Assembly (NCBI GenBank): GCA_016935755.1
Contig: JAFGQI010000062.1
Span: 1-35,333, forward strand
Origin: Anaerolineales bacterium
GTDB lineage: Bacteria; Chloroflexota; Anaerolineae; Anaerolineales; UBA4823
Direction: 5' to 3'
DNA: 35,333 bases
In this document: in pieces, positions 24,260 to 32,544 of the stretch
How the letters are laid out: each line of letters begins with the position of its first letter
Numbering within the stretch: position 1 is the first letter of the stretch
Notes under the pieces: generated by a model
Told to the model about the DNA's origin: nothing
Database searches by the model: none
What the model saw: the letters and a program-made list of their open reading frames with translations, nothing else
Translations under genes and position numbers: made by a program

Positions 24260-25252
24260 TTACCTTTTCCAGGCTTTCGTCCCCGCCCGCAGCAGAGAGC
24301 CAGCCAGGTTGAAGCGGTAGAACTGTCCGGCTGGATCGGGGATGCCATCTAAGATTTTTTCGATTTCATCCGGGTCATTGCTGTCAATTACCGAAGCGAA
24401 GGATGTCATCAGGCGCGCCCCATAGTCCAGCACACCTTCTGCTGGCCCATAGCAGCCGATGCACTGCGCCCCAGCTTGCGGGCAAAGCGCCCCGCAGCCC
24501 TGACGCGTGGCCGGCCCATTGCACGGGATGCCCTGCTCTAACAGGCACAGGTCAGGATCAATCGACTCAAGATCCTGGATGCGCACAAACTTCTTGATCG
24601 TCTTGACATTGCGCTGGCGCGGGCAGTCATCGCAAACCGTCGAAACACCTGCGCCAATCACTGCCCCGGCGGGCGGCAGGCTGGCTTTGCCCTGCAAGAC
24701 CTGGATGACCAGTTCAATCACCGCCGCGATCTGGTGCGACTCAGGCGGGCAGCCCGGCATGTAGTAATCCACCGGCACTACCTGGTCAAGAGTCTTCAGC
24801 ACAGGGTAGAACTCCGGAATATGCAGGTCGCCCTCGGGCATGGGATAGGTATATTGGGGTCTCAGACCCTCTGGATTTTCTGAGGATACACTCTGGTATA
24901 CGGTCTTAAAAATCTCATCCGTGCTGGAGTAGTTCGCCAGACCTGGAATGCAGCCCTCGCAGGCGCACGAGCCGAAAGCCACCAGAATCTGCGATTTACG
25001 CCGCAGCAGATGAGCCATTTCTTCGTTCTCGCTGTTGCGGATGCCGCCATTGAACAGCGTCAGCAGGATAGATTTATCCGGCATGGCCTCCACATCTTTA
25101 TACTTGGCATCCATCGCCACCGGCCAGAAGACCACCTCGAAGTTGGCGTCCACGTCCAGGATTTTCTCGCCGATGTTCAGCACGGCGATCTCGCAGCCGC
25201 CGCAGGAAGCGGCCCAATACATGGCGAACTTGGGTTTGCCGTTATCGCTCAT
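24260..25252 (-). CDS. mvhG: Hydrogenase small subunit (MvhG)
   Basis: This 330-residue iron-sulfur subunit starts with YWAASCGGCEIAVLNIGE (Cys17, Cys20), which binds the proximal cluster, and continues with FGSCACEGCIPGLAN and YYMPGCPPESHQI. Several more cysteines toward the C-terminus (CDDCPRQR, CNGPATRQGCGALCPQAGAQCIGC) bind the medial and distal clusters. It passes electrons from the Ni-Fe site to MvhD. There is no twin-arginine signal, so the enzyme is cytoplasmic, as expected for group 3. The start overlaps the mvhD stop (ATGA) and is preceded by GGAGG. Confidence 0.93.
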   Translation of the reverse strand: MSDNGKPKFAMYWAASCGGCEIAVLNIGEKILDVDANFEVVFWPVAMDAKYKDVEAMPDKSILLTLFNGGIRNSENEEMAHLLRRKSQILVAFGSCACEGCIPGLANYSSTDEIFKTVYQSVSSENPEGLRPQYTYPMPEGDLHIPEFYPVLKTLDQVVPVDYYMPGCPPESHQIAAVIELVIQVLQGKASLPPAGAVIGAGVSTVCDDCPRQRNVKTIKKFVRIQDLESIDPDLCLLEQGIPCNGPATRQGCGALCPQAGAQCIGCYGPAEGVLDYGARLMTSFASVIDSNDPDEIEKILDGIPDPAGQFYRFNLAGSLLRAGTKAWKR

Positions 25253-25719
25253 GCTGCCACCTCCTCAACGATTAAATTCTTCTGCCCGTTAGCAGTCCAG
25301 CGCGGCCAGTTCAGCGGCCCCAGAGCACGGACCTCTTCCACCATCTTGTTGATCTCATCTGCCAGCCGGACGCCTTCGGCTGCGCTGGCCCACACCAGCT
25401 TGACGCGCCCCGGTTCGACGCCCATCTGAGCCAGGGTGCGGCGCAGCAGCAAGTAGCGCCGCAGCGCTTTGTAGTTCTGCTCCAGGTAGTGGCACTCGCC
25501 AGGGTGACAGCCAGTTATCAGCACGCCATCTGCCCCATCTGACAGGGCTTTCAGCACAAAAGTTGGGTCCAGCCTGCCGGAGCACATCATCCGGATCAGG
25601 CGGACATTGGGTGAGTATTTCACCCGCGCCGTGCCAGCCAGGTCGGCGGCGCGGTAGCTGCACCAGTTGCAGGTGAAGCCAATGATGACAGGTTCAAATT
25701 GGGTGTTTTCTGTAGTCAT
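25249..25719 (-). CDS. mvhD: Hydrogenase iron-sulfur subunit (MvhD)
   Basis: This 156-residue protein has the MvhD pattern of cysteines: GFTCNWCSYRAADLAG, RMMCSGRLDP and GCHPGECHY. In the methanogen complex MvhD holds a [2Fe-2S] cluster and connects the hydrogenase to HdrA. The start at 25719 is preferred because GGAG lies 6 bases upstream; an ATG at 25731 is also in frame but has no good spacing. It lies between hdrA and mvhG in one compact operon. Confidence 0.92.
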   Translation of the reverse strand: MTTENTQFEPVIIGFTCNWCSYRAADLAGTARVKYSPNVRLIRMMCSGRLDPTFVLKALSDGADGVLITGCHPGECHYLEQNYKALRRYLLLRRTLAQMGVEPGRVKLVWASAAEGVRLADEINKMVEEVRALGPLNWPRWTANGQKNLIVEEVAA

Positions 25720-25735
25720 TTTTCTCTCCATCCTG

Positions 25736-27766
25736 TCAGGTCAGCTCAGCCACGCGCGCATGTTCAAAGTTCACCATCAGCAGGCCCTCAATCTGGGCAA
25801 AGATCTGCTCATTGCTGAACACTGTCCCAGAGATAGCCCCTGCCGGACAGGCTGCCACGCAGGTGCCGCAGCCCTGGCACAGGGCCGGGTTGATCTCAGT
25901 GACCATGCGGTCTTCGTGGAAGATGATGGCGTTGAACGGGCACAGGTTGTTGCAGATGCGGCAGCCAGAACACTTGGTCTCGTCCACGCTGGCGCGCACC
26001 GGCTCCAGAGCGATTTCTCCCTGCTGAATGCGGCCCAGCACCCGCGCCGAGGCAGCTGCCCCCTGCGCCACGCTGGAGGGGATGTCTTTCGGCCCCTGCA
26101 CGCAGCCAGCAATGAAGACGCCCTCGGTCATGGTAGCCACCGGGTCGAGCTTGGGATGCTTCTCGATAAACCAGCCATTCGCGCTGCAGGAAATGCCGAA
26201 GCGATGGGCGGTCTCCTTGGCGTCAGCCCGCGGCTGCATGGCAGCCGATAAGATGACCATATCCACCGGAATGCGCCTCTGTTTGCCCGCCAGGGTGTCC
26301 TCCACCTGGATGATCAGACGGCCCTCTTCGCCGGGCAGCCGGGCGGCGTCGGTCACCTCCGCCACCTTGCCGCGCACAAAGAGCGTGCCCTCCTCCAACA
26401 CACGTTGGTAGAACTCATCATATTCTTTATACGCCGTGCGCATATCGATGTAGAAGTTATACACCGTCGCCCCGGTGCGCTCATGCACCAGATGGGCAAA
26501 CTTCAAGCTCTGCATGCAGCAGATCACCGAGCAGTAGTTATTAAAGTTGCGATCCCGGCTGCCCACGCAGTGGATGATGCCCACCGCCCGCGGCGTGGTC
26601 ACCCCATCCCGCAGCACAATGTTGCCGTTGGTGGGGCCAGCCGCATTGCTCAGCCGCTCAAACTCCAGGCTGGTGAACACATTTGCCAGCCGCCCATAGC
26701 CATATTGGGTCACCCTGCGCGGATCAAACAGATCGAAGCCCGTCGCCAGGATGATGTTGCCCACCTGTACTGTAATGATTTCATCTTGCTGGTCGAAATC
26801 AATCGCTTCGGTGGGACAGAACTTCTGGCAGGCCTTGCAGGTGCCCTTCTGGAAATAGGTGCAGTTGACTTTGTCAATCACCGGGTACTTGGGCACAGCC
26901 TGCGGGAACGGCGTATACACCGCCTTGCGATACCCCAATCCGGCCTCGTAGACATCATCAATCACCTTCTTGGGGCATTTCTCCTGGCAGATGCCGCAGC
27001 CGGTGCACAGGTCGGTATCCACGCAGCGGGCTTTCTTACGGATGGTGACCGTGAAGTTGCCCACGTAGCCATCCACATTCTCCACCTCGCTGTAGGTGAA
27101 CAGGGTCACATTAGGGTGGCCGCCAACCGAGACCATCTTGGGGGTCAGGATGCAGGCGGCGCAGTCCAGGGTGGGAAAGGTCTTGTCGAACTGGGACATA
27201 TGCCCGCCAATGGACGGTTCGCGCTCGACCATATAGACCGGGAAGCCAGCATCAGCGATTTCCAGAGCCGCCTGGATGCCAGCAATGCCGCCTCCCACCA
27301 CCAGGGTGGCCGGATGGATAGGCACATGCAGCGGCTCGAGCGGCTCATTGTGGATCACCCGTTCAACTCCACCAGAAAGCACAGCCTTGGATTTCTCCGT
27401 GGCGGCCTTTTTATCCGTATGCACCCAGGAAACCTGTTCACGGATCGAAACCAGCTCGCACAAGTAAGGGTTCAATCCACCGCGTTTGGTGGCGTTGCGG
27501 AAGGTGGCCTCGTGCAGGTGCGGCGAACAGGCCGCCACCACCACCCGCGTCAGGCCTTGTTCTTGAATGTCTTTTTCAATTAACTCTTGCCCCAGGCTGG
27601 AGCACATGAATTTGTAATCGCGCGCGATGACCACACCGCGCTCCTGGAGCTGATCTGCAGCCCAGGTTGCGACATCCTCCACATCCACCATGCCGGCGAT
27701 GTTGGTGCCGCAGTGGCAAACATATACGCCAATGCGCTCTTTTTTCTCTTCGTCATTGTCAGCCAT
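25736..27766 (-). CDS. hdrA: Heterodisulfide reductase subunit A (HdrA), bifurcating flavoprotein
   Basis: This 676-residue protein has an N-terminal domain starting VYVCHCGTNIAGMVD. An FAD-binding Rossmann motif, GGGIAGIQAALEIADAGFPV, lies near residue 158, followed by a thioredoxin-reductase-like part with FPTLDCAACILTPKM. Ferredoxin-type cluster motifs occur near 254-264 (CTGCGICQEKCP), with CKACQKFCP further on, and a C-terminal pair is found at about 599-645 (CSGCRICNNLCP and CQGCGTCVAACP). HdrA carries the FAD that splits electron pairs between ferredoxin and HdrBC. No in-frame TGA suggestive of selenocysteine is present. GAGGAGG precedes the start, only 3 bases after hdrB. Confidence 0.94.
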   Translation of the reverse strand: MADNDEEKKERIGVYVCHCGTNIAGMVDVEDVATWAADQLQERGVVIARDYKFMCSSLGQELIEKDIQEQGLTRVVVAACSPHLHEATFRNATKRGGLNPYLCELVSIREQVSWVHTDKKAATEKSKAVLSGGVERVIHNEPLEPLHVPIHPATLVVGGGIAGIQAALEIADAGFPVYMVEREPSIGGHMSQFDKTFPTLDCAACILTPKMVSVGGHPNVTLFTYSEVENVDGYVGNFTVTIRKKARCVDTDLCTGCGICQEKCPKKVIDDVYEAGLGYRKAVYTPFPQAVPKYPVIDKVNCTYFQKGTCKACQKFCPTEAIDFDQQDEIITVQVGNIILATGFDLFDPRRVTQYGYGRLANVFTSLEFERLSNAAGPTNGNIVLRDGVTTPRAVGIIHCVGSRDRNFNNYCSVICCMQSLKFAHLVHERTGATVYNFYIDMRTAYKEYDEFYQRVLEEGTLFVRGKVAEVTDAARLPGEEGRLIIQVEDTLAGKQRRIPVDMVILSAAMQPRADAKETAHRFGISCSANGWFIEKHPKLDPVATMTEGVFIAGCVQGPKDIPSSVAQGAAASARVLGRIQQGEIALEPVRASVDETKCSGCRICNNLCPFNAIIFHEDRMVTEINPALCQGCGTCVAACPAGAISGTVFSNEQIFAQIEGLLMVNFEHARVAELT

Positions 27767-27769
27767 GGT

Positions 27770-28774
27770 TTATTCCTCCTCGCCTGTCTGCCCGGGCATG
27801 ACCGGCATGGGCAGACCGGTGGCCTTCTTGCGCCGTGGTTGGGGCTGGGATTCTTCGCCCGTGGGTGTTTCCACGCCGATCCGGCTCATCGCCTGGCTGG
27901 CATTGACAAACTCGCGGCCAAAGCCCAACTTCCCAGGATCTCTGCCAAAAGCCACACCCATCAGTTGAGTAAAGAACAAGATCGGGATCTTATAGTCAGA
28001 GGATCGCCCCTGGGCGCGCAGGTAGTGCAGGGCTTCCCCCTGGTAAGCATCCAGGTTGAGCTGGCACATCGGGCAGACCGTGGCGATCACATCAGCATGG
28101 TATTCATGCGCCGAAACCAGCAGCCGCCCAATCATCTCGAAGGCCGTATCAGGGCTGATCTGAGTCATATGCCCCCCACAGCAGTGCGTCTTGAGCGGGA
28201 AGTCGATCACCTCCGCGCCTAACGCTTTGAGCAGACGATCCAGTTCGTTGGGATGCTCGGCGTCCGACCAGTGTTTATTGTAATCAGGCCGAGGCACCAT
28301 GCAGCCCAGGTAAGGCGCCACACGCAGCCCTTTGAGCGGCTTGACCACCTGATCACGCACTCGGTCTAGCCCAACTTCGTTGATGATCACATCCAGCAGG
28401 TGGCGGATGTCCAGCGAGCCAGCCTGATATTCCAGGCCGCCCGCCGCCAACGCCTCGTTCACTTTTTCGCCCAGCAGCGGGCGTTCTGCCATGTAGTGAT
28501 CGGCTTTGGCCAGGTTGAGATAGCAAGCCGAGCAGGAGGCGACCACGGTGCGGCTGCCATTGCTCTGCTTGACTGCCAGCGCCAGGTTGCGGGCAATGAG
28601 CGCGTAGGCCGGCACCAGACTGACACCCAGATATTCGGTTGCCCCGCAGCAGTTCCAATCTTCGATCTCTACCAGATCGATGCCCAACGAATCGCGAATT
28701 GCCATCAGCGACTCGTGATACGCCAGGGCATTCGATTCCATCGAACAGCCGGGATAAAACAGGAATTTGCTCAT
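27770..28774 (-). CDS. hdrB: Heterodisulfide reductase subunit B (HdrB)
   Basis: This 334-residue protein has two CCG domains. The first contains FYPGCS (Cys10), WNCCGA (Cys42-43) and CSACYLNL (Cys81, Cys84). The second contains YLGCMVPRP, LKTHCCGGHMTQ and VCPMCQLNLD. In HdrB these hold two non-cubane [4Fe-4S] clusters that reduce the disulfide. A Pro/Arg/Lys-rich tail of about 30 residues follows the second domain and looks non-conserved. The natural disulfide acceptor in a bacterium without methanogen coenzymes is unknown. The start overlaps the hdrC stop by 1 base (TGATG). Confidence 0.93.
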   Translation of the reverse strand: MSKFLFYPGCSMESNALAYHESLMAIRDSLGIDLVEIEDWNCCGATEYLGVSLVPAYALIARNLALAVKQSNGSRTVVASCSACYLNLAKADHYMAERPLLGEKVNEALAAGGLEYQAGSLDIRHLLDVIINEVGLDRVRDQVVKPLKGLRVAPYLGCMVPRPDYNKHWSDAEHPNELDRLLKALGAEVIDFPLKTHCCGGHMTQISPDTAFEMIGRLLVSAHEYHADVIATVCPMCQLNLDAYQGEALHYLRAQGRSSDYKIPILFFTQLMGVAFGRDPGKLGFGREFVNASQAMSRIGVETPTGEESQPQPRRKKATGLPMPVMPGQTGEEE

Positions 28775-29376
28775 CAGGACACCTCCAATTCGTTAGCCCG
28801 CTTCAGGATCGCCTGGAGCTGTTCGATGCCTTTTATTCGTTTGGGGGTTATATTGAGGCGTTTTTTGCTCCACATGCCCAGGCCCATCGGCGCCATATTG
28901 GGGGCGCGCAAGGGAAAGTGCTTCAGCGAGTGGACGGTCGCCAGGCCGGCTTCCCAACTCCGGCCATATTCGTTGACATTTTTGATAAAACTGCCGGAAA
29001 AATCAGCCGCAGTCTTATTGATCTTCCAGGAAGGCGAGTCGGCGTAATATCCGGATCTGACCGCCATGCTCTTCAAGGTGTACATCACATCGGTGATATG
29101 TACATCCTGAGGACAGCGCACCACGCAGTGATAGCACGAGACGCAGATCCAGGGGGTATTGCTGCGCAAAGCCTGCTCGCGGAATCCGGCTCGGATCATG
29201 GCAAACAGCATACGCGGGGTGTGATCCATATCAGCAGAGCATGGGCAGGATCCGCCGCAAGTGCCGCATTGGATGCACATCTCCAGCCGCGAAACACCGG
29301 CAGTCTTCGCGCTGACTTCTTCCAAAAATCGTAAATTGGGATTGGGGTCTTGGGGATTTACAGGTTGGACTTTCAA
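28774..29376 (-). CDS. hdrC: Heterodisulfide reductase subunit C (HdrC)
   Basis: This 200-residue iron-sulfur protein has two [4Fe-4S] motifs, CIQCGTCGGSCP (Cys34, 37, 40, 44) and CVSCYHCVVRCP (Cys78, 81, 84, 88), with the rest helical. It relays electrons from HdrA to HdrB. The start is TTG at 29376, with GGAGG 6 bases upstream. It is the first gene of the hdr-mvh operon. Its C-terminal ~90 residues (PLRAPNMAPMGLGMWSKKR) are typical of bacterial HdrC proteins. Confidence 0.92.
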   Translation of the reverse strand: MKVQPVNPQDPNPNLRFLEEVSAKTAGVSRLEMCIQCGTCGGSCPCSADMDHTPRMLFAMIRAGFREQALRSNTPWICVSCYHCVVRCPQDVHITDVMYTLKSMAVRSGYYADSPSWKINKTAADFSGSFIKNVNEYGRSWEAGLATVHSLKHFPLRAPNMAPMGLGMWSKKRLNITPKRIKGIEQLQAILKRANELEVS

Positions 29377-29542
29377 GTTCCACCTCCTCCTTCAGGCGGT
29401 AAGGGAGCCATAAACGAAATATATTACAAAGATACGTTTACAAACAAGGGGGGTGGCCGGGGTTTTATACTTTATCTTGGCAATTTTCTCCTTATTTTGG
29501 AATAAGCTAAAAGTCTACAGAGAATAGGGATATTTCAATTTA

Positions 29543-29571
29543 AGTATGCTCGCAATTAACACGGGTGTAAA
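29543..29571 (-). promoter_or_regulatory. Candidate promoter of the hdr-mvh operon
   Basis: On the minus strand TTTACA (29571-29566) and CATACT (29548-29543) are 17 bases apart, a lac-like arrangement with a weak -10 box that would need an activator. The expected start is near 29536, leaving a leader of about 160 bases before hdrC. The Crp-like sites would then centre at about -42, -65 and -86. Confidence 0.5.
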
Positions 29572-29631
29572 GTGACAAAAATCATTCGAGCATTGTGACA
29601 TCTATCACAAGTTTTGTGACAAAGATCACAA
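29570..29631. promoter_or_regulatory. Array of Crp/Fnr/HcpR-type sites (TTGTGA-N6-TCACAA)
   Basis: Two sites with perfect arms, TTGTGA-catcta-TCACAA (29593-29610) and TTGTGA-caaaga-TCACAA (29614-29631), are 21 bp apart centre to centre. A third, degenerate site (GTGA-N6-TCA) lies at 29570-29587, 23 bp further. This is the consensus of Crp and of the HcpR branch of the Crp/Fnr family. Confidence 0.8.
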
Positions 29632-29662
29632 ATCTCTCTTCTGAACAGATGCAGTTTCAGGC

Positions 29663-29690
29663 TTGTAATATTGGCGCTCCGTGTTATAAT
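29663..29690 (+). promoter_or_regulatory. Promoter of the RRM gene
   Basis: TTGTAA (29663-29668) and a perfect TATAAT (29685-29690) are 16 bases apart, so RNA should start near 29697, about 104 bases before the ATG at 29801. Confidence 0.7.
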
Positions 29691-29800
29691 GCCCGTGTAT
29701 TTCGACCGGTCTTGTGTGTGAGCCGATGCCGCCAGTCCTGTGATCGATGGCGGTAAACTATTTGATGGCCTCAACAGCCAGAATTGACAGGAAAGAGAAA

Positions 29801-30157
29801 ATGGAACCGAAACTATATGTTGGCAACCTGCCCTACTCCACCACGGAGGATGATTTGCGCACCCTTTTCGCGCAGGCAGGCACAGTGGCTTCTGCAGAAG
29901 TGATCAAAGATCGCATCTCGGGCCAATCGAAGGGCTTTGCGTTTGTGCTGATGGGCTCACAAAGCGAGGCTGAGAAAGCAATCAGTATGTTCAATGGCTA
30001 TAAAATTGAAGAGCGCGACCTGCGTGTTTCGATTGCTCGCCCACGCGAGGAATCAGACCGCGGTGGCTTCGGCCCTCGGCGCGACAGCCGCTTCGATCGC
30101 GGCCGCGGCGGGCGAGATCAGCGCGGCAACAAGGGCAGCGGACCCCGGCGTTATTAA
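29801..30157 (+). CDS. RRM-type RNA-binding protein
   Basis: This 118-residue protein has one RNA-recognition motif. RNP2 is LYVGNL (about residues 5-10) and RNP1 is KGFAFVLM (about 45-52). A basic tail rich in Gly, Arg and Asp follows (FGPRRDSRFDRGRGGRDQRG). Such single-RRM proteins occur in cyanobacteria and Chloroflexota, bind RNA and are often cold- or stress-induced. The start at 29801 is preferred because AGGAAAGAG lies upstream and the RRM begins right after it; earlier in-frame ATGs lie in the leader. The long structured leader fits temperature control, an inference. Confidence 0.92.
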   Translation: MEPKLYVGNLPYSTTEDDLRTLFAQAGTVASAEVIKDRISGQSKGFAFVLMGSQSEAEKAISMFNGYKIEERDLRVSIARPREESDRGGFGPRRDSRFDRGRGGRDQRGNKGSGPRRY

Positions 30158-30204
30158 GATCCGCAATTACAACTGAATAGCTTTCGTTAGTTAATCAACG
30201 AATT

Positions 30205-30241
30205 GCGGGGCTGCCCTGATCCCATCGGGCAGCCCCGCTTT
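30205..30241 (+). terminator. Terminator of the RRM gene
   Basis: GCGGGGCTGCCC (30205-30216) and GGGCAGCCCCGC (30227-30238) form a very stable 12-bp stem with a 10-base loop, followed by TTT. It lies 48 bases after the RRM stop, between convergent genes. Confidence 0.75.
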
Positions 30242-30275
30242 ACCTTAAGCAAGACAAATTTCACTCAACCAAAGA

Positions 30276-31337
30276 TCAAATCATGCCATAGCGGCGCAGA
30301 GCAGCCTCCAGGATCATGTTGACCAGCTGCGCATGCTCGATGCCCTCGGCTGCCGCTTCGATCACCAGATCGGAGATGCCTGGCGATAACCCTGGCAGGG
30401 GGTTGGTCTCCAGGATGTAAGGCTTCCAGTTATCATGCGCGTCCAGCCGGTAATCGACCCGTGAGACATCCAGCCCACCAGTCACACGGAACACTGCCGC
30501 GGTGTACCAGTTCAAATTCTCAATCTGCTCGGGGTCGAGCGGCGCCGGGCAGAGATATTCGAGTTGGTCTGCCAGAGCCACCTTCAGCCGGTTGCTGTAC
30601 ACCACATCTGTATCAAAAAATGGCTGCAGGTTCACTTCCATCGGGGGCAGGAATTTCAAACCCTGCTGCATGAGAGGAGAATCCTCATCCTCGGGCAGAC
30701 GGCGAGCCGCTGGCCCAGCCAGGTTGCCCACCAGCCCAACAGTCACCTCTCGACCTTCGATATACTGTTCCACCAGGGCGGTCTGCTTGTATCTGGCAAC
30801 GATATAAGCCACCTGCTCGCGCAGCTCCGCTTCGTTGTGAACGATAGACTGCGAGGATATCCCCATCCCGGTGCCCTCCCGGCTGGGCTTGACGAACAGT
30901 GGGAAAACCATATCGTCATGGATCGGGTCGTCCGCCCGCTCAAACACCTGAAAAGTCGGCGTGGGCAGCTCATGGTAGGTCAGCACGCGCTTGGTCATCG
31001 GCTTATCCAACGCCAATGATAGAGTCAGCACTTTCGAGCCGGTATATGGAATGCGCAGCATCTCCAGCAAAGCAGGTACCTGGGCTTCGCGGGCATCTCC
31101 GAAATGACCCTCGCAGATATTGAAGCAGATATCCGGTTTGAAGGAACGCACGGTATCCACCAGGGTGATATCGCCTTCCAGGAATTCGCAGATATGGCCG
31201 CCGGAACGAATCGCTTCGATTAGAGCATTCAGGGTATGTTCAGAGTCCAGGTCATCCCACTGGTCCTCTGTCATCCACTCGAACCTGGGGGCATTCTTTT
31301 TTAGATTGGCGAGCAGGGCAACGCGAAACTTTTTCAT
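30276..31337 (-). CDS. D-Ala-D-Ala ligase-like ATP-grasp enzyme
   Basis: This 353-residue protein has the Ddl pattern: an N-terminal pre-ATP-grasp domain (DICFNICEGHFGDAREAQVPALLEMLRIPYTGSKVLTLSLALDKPMTK), the ATP-grasp core (FPLFVKPSREGTGMGIS and ALVEQYIEGREVTVGL) and a C-terminal metal/substrate block (VSRVDYRLDAHDNWKPYILETNPLPGLSPG). It should join two amino acids or amino-acid-like acids with ATP. The central region of about 80 residues between VTVGL and VSRVDY is less like true Ddl, so a different dipeptide ligase activity is possible. No mur genes are nearby. GGAGGAG precedes the start. Confidence 0.85.
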   Translation of the reverse strand: MKKFRVALLANLKKNAPRFEWMTEDQWDDLDSEHTLNALIEAIRSGGHICEFLEGDITLVDTVRSFKPDICFNICEGHFGDAREAQVPALLEMLRIPYTGSKVLTLSLALDKPMTKRVLTYHELPTPTFQVFERADDPIHDDMVFPLFVKPSREGTGMGISSQSIVHNEAELREQVAYIVARYKQTALVEQYIEGREVTVGLVGNLAGPAARRLPEDEDSPLMQQGLKFLPPMEVNLQPFFDTDVVYSNRLKVALADQLEYLCPAPLDPEQIENLNWYTAAVFRVTGGLDVSRVDYRLDAHDNWKPYILETNPLPGLSPGISDLVIEAAAEGIEHAQLVNMILEAALRRYGMI

Positions 31338-31377
31338 TGTTCTCCTCCGGTCCGAAAATGTTCAGTTATTTTATCGC

Positions 31378-32544
31378 TTATTGCCCAACCTGCAAGATAT
31401 TTAAGCTGCCGCCATTCAAAAGAACCGCCAGTTCTCGCCCATCCGCCGAGAAAGACAGGCTCAGCACCGCGCCAGGCTGGGCGAAGACCCCCACCTGCCT
31501 GCCAGTCACTGCCTCCCACAAGATCACTGCAGGCTGAAAGCTGCCATTGATTGTGGCGGCAGCCGCGCTGGCGAGCATCTGTCCATCCGGCGACCAGGAC
31601 ACCGCACTGACAAAATCCTCATGCAGCAGATCCAGGCCCTGTTCCTGCGCCGCGGCGCTGGCGATATGGATCGTGGCGCGGGACGCCCAGGCCACCCGAC
31701 TCCAATCTGGCGAGAAATATGCCCCATATAAGGCCGGGCTGGCATGCTCCTTCCACTCCAGGCTGCGCACCAGCTGGCCCGTGCTTGCGTCCAATAGATG
31801 TACCAGGAAGTTCGCCGGGTCCGCCCCACCCAGTAAGCGCCCATCCGGAGAAAAGGCCAGATTCGTTATCCAGCCCGGCAGCCGCCATTGGCTGACCAGA
31901 TTGCCACTGGATGCGTCCCATATTTGCAGCTGTCCTTCTCCGGTGGCAGCAGCCAGGCGGCCAGTTTGAGGTGAAAATGCCAGGCTGGTGACCGCCCCCT
32001 GAGTGTTGGCGATCGTCTGGAGCATACGCTGCTCCGGCAGGCTCCAGACATAGATCGAATGATCCCTGCCAGTCCAGGCCAGCGCCTCTAACGGAGCCGA
32101 AAAGACCAGGTTGAAAGGGCGTTCTGCTTGCACCAGACCAACTGCCTGAGCAGCCGCGCCCCGATTATATAAGGCCAGACCGTTCTCTGTCGTCAGCACA
32201 ATGCCCTGCCCGGTTGGCAGCCAGATAAAACTGTTCGCGCCAGCCTGACTGACCTGGGCTGAAACTTCCAGCGCCTGGGCGTTGATCGGAGCAATGACTT
32301 CCTCGCTGACCTTTGGGACTTCGATCGTGGCAGTCAGCCTGGCTGGAAGAGCAGGCCCCACTGTCTCGACTGGCGCGTAGGTGGCAGCTGGCGACAGAGC
32401 GGCGGCTGGCGGCAGAGTACCTGCCATGCGCGTAAAAGCTGCGCTCAGCTCAGTCGAATCGAGCTCCATGGTGGTTGGCACACCTCCGGTGCAGCTGGAC
32501 AGAAAGAACAGAACCAAGAACAAGGACACAAGGAGTATTTTCAC
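31378..32544 (-). CDS. Beta-propeller (WD40-like) lipoprotein
   Basis: This 388-residue protein has a lipoprotein signal peptide with lipobox LSSC (Cys18), a Pro/Ala/Thr-rich linker, and repeated WD40-type blades. Examples are AVTSLAFSPQTGRLAAATGEGQLQIWDASSG, WITNLAFSPDGRLLGGADP, FVSAVSWSPDGQMLASAA and AVLSLSFSADGRELAVLLNGGSLNI. It is probably an outside-facing binding scaffold. The start is GTG at 32544, overlapping the AOR stop (GTGA), so it is translated with the AOR gene despite being an exported protein. The link between the two is not obvious. Confidence 0.85.
   Translation of the reverse strand: MKILLVSLFLVLFFLSSCTGGVPTTMELDSTELSAAFTRMAGTLPPAAALSPAATYAPVETVGPALPARLTATIEVPKVSEEVIAPINAQALEVSAQVSQAGANSFIWLPTGQGIVLTTENGLALYNRGAAAQAVGLVQAERPFNLVFSAPLEALAWTGRDHSIYVWSLPEQRMLQTIANTQGAVTSLAFSPQTGRLAAATGEGQLQIWDASSGNLVSQWRLPGWITNLAFSPDGRLLGGADPANFLVHLLDASTGQLVRSLEWKEHASPALYGAYFSPDWSRVAWASRATIHIASAAAQEQGLDLLHEDFVSAVSWSPDGQMLASAAAATINGSFQPAVILWEAVTGRQVGVFAQPGAVLSLSFSADGRELAVLLNGGSLNILQVGQ

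Larger units (their letters stand above)
29377..29800. other. 424-base divergent control region, hdr operon / RRM gene
   Basis: There is no gene here. It holds a candidate hdr promoter (minus), a row of Crp/Fnr-like palindromes, a promoter for the RRM gene (plus) and an approximately 100-base leader of that gene with a small hairpin (CCGCCA 29729-29734 / TGGCGG 29748-29753). Confidence 0.7.
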
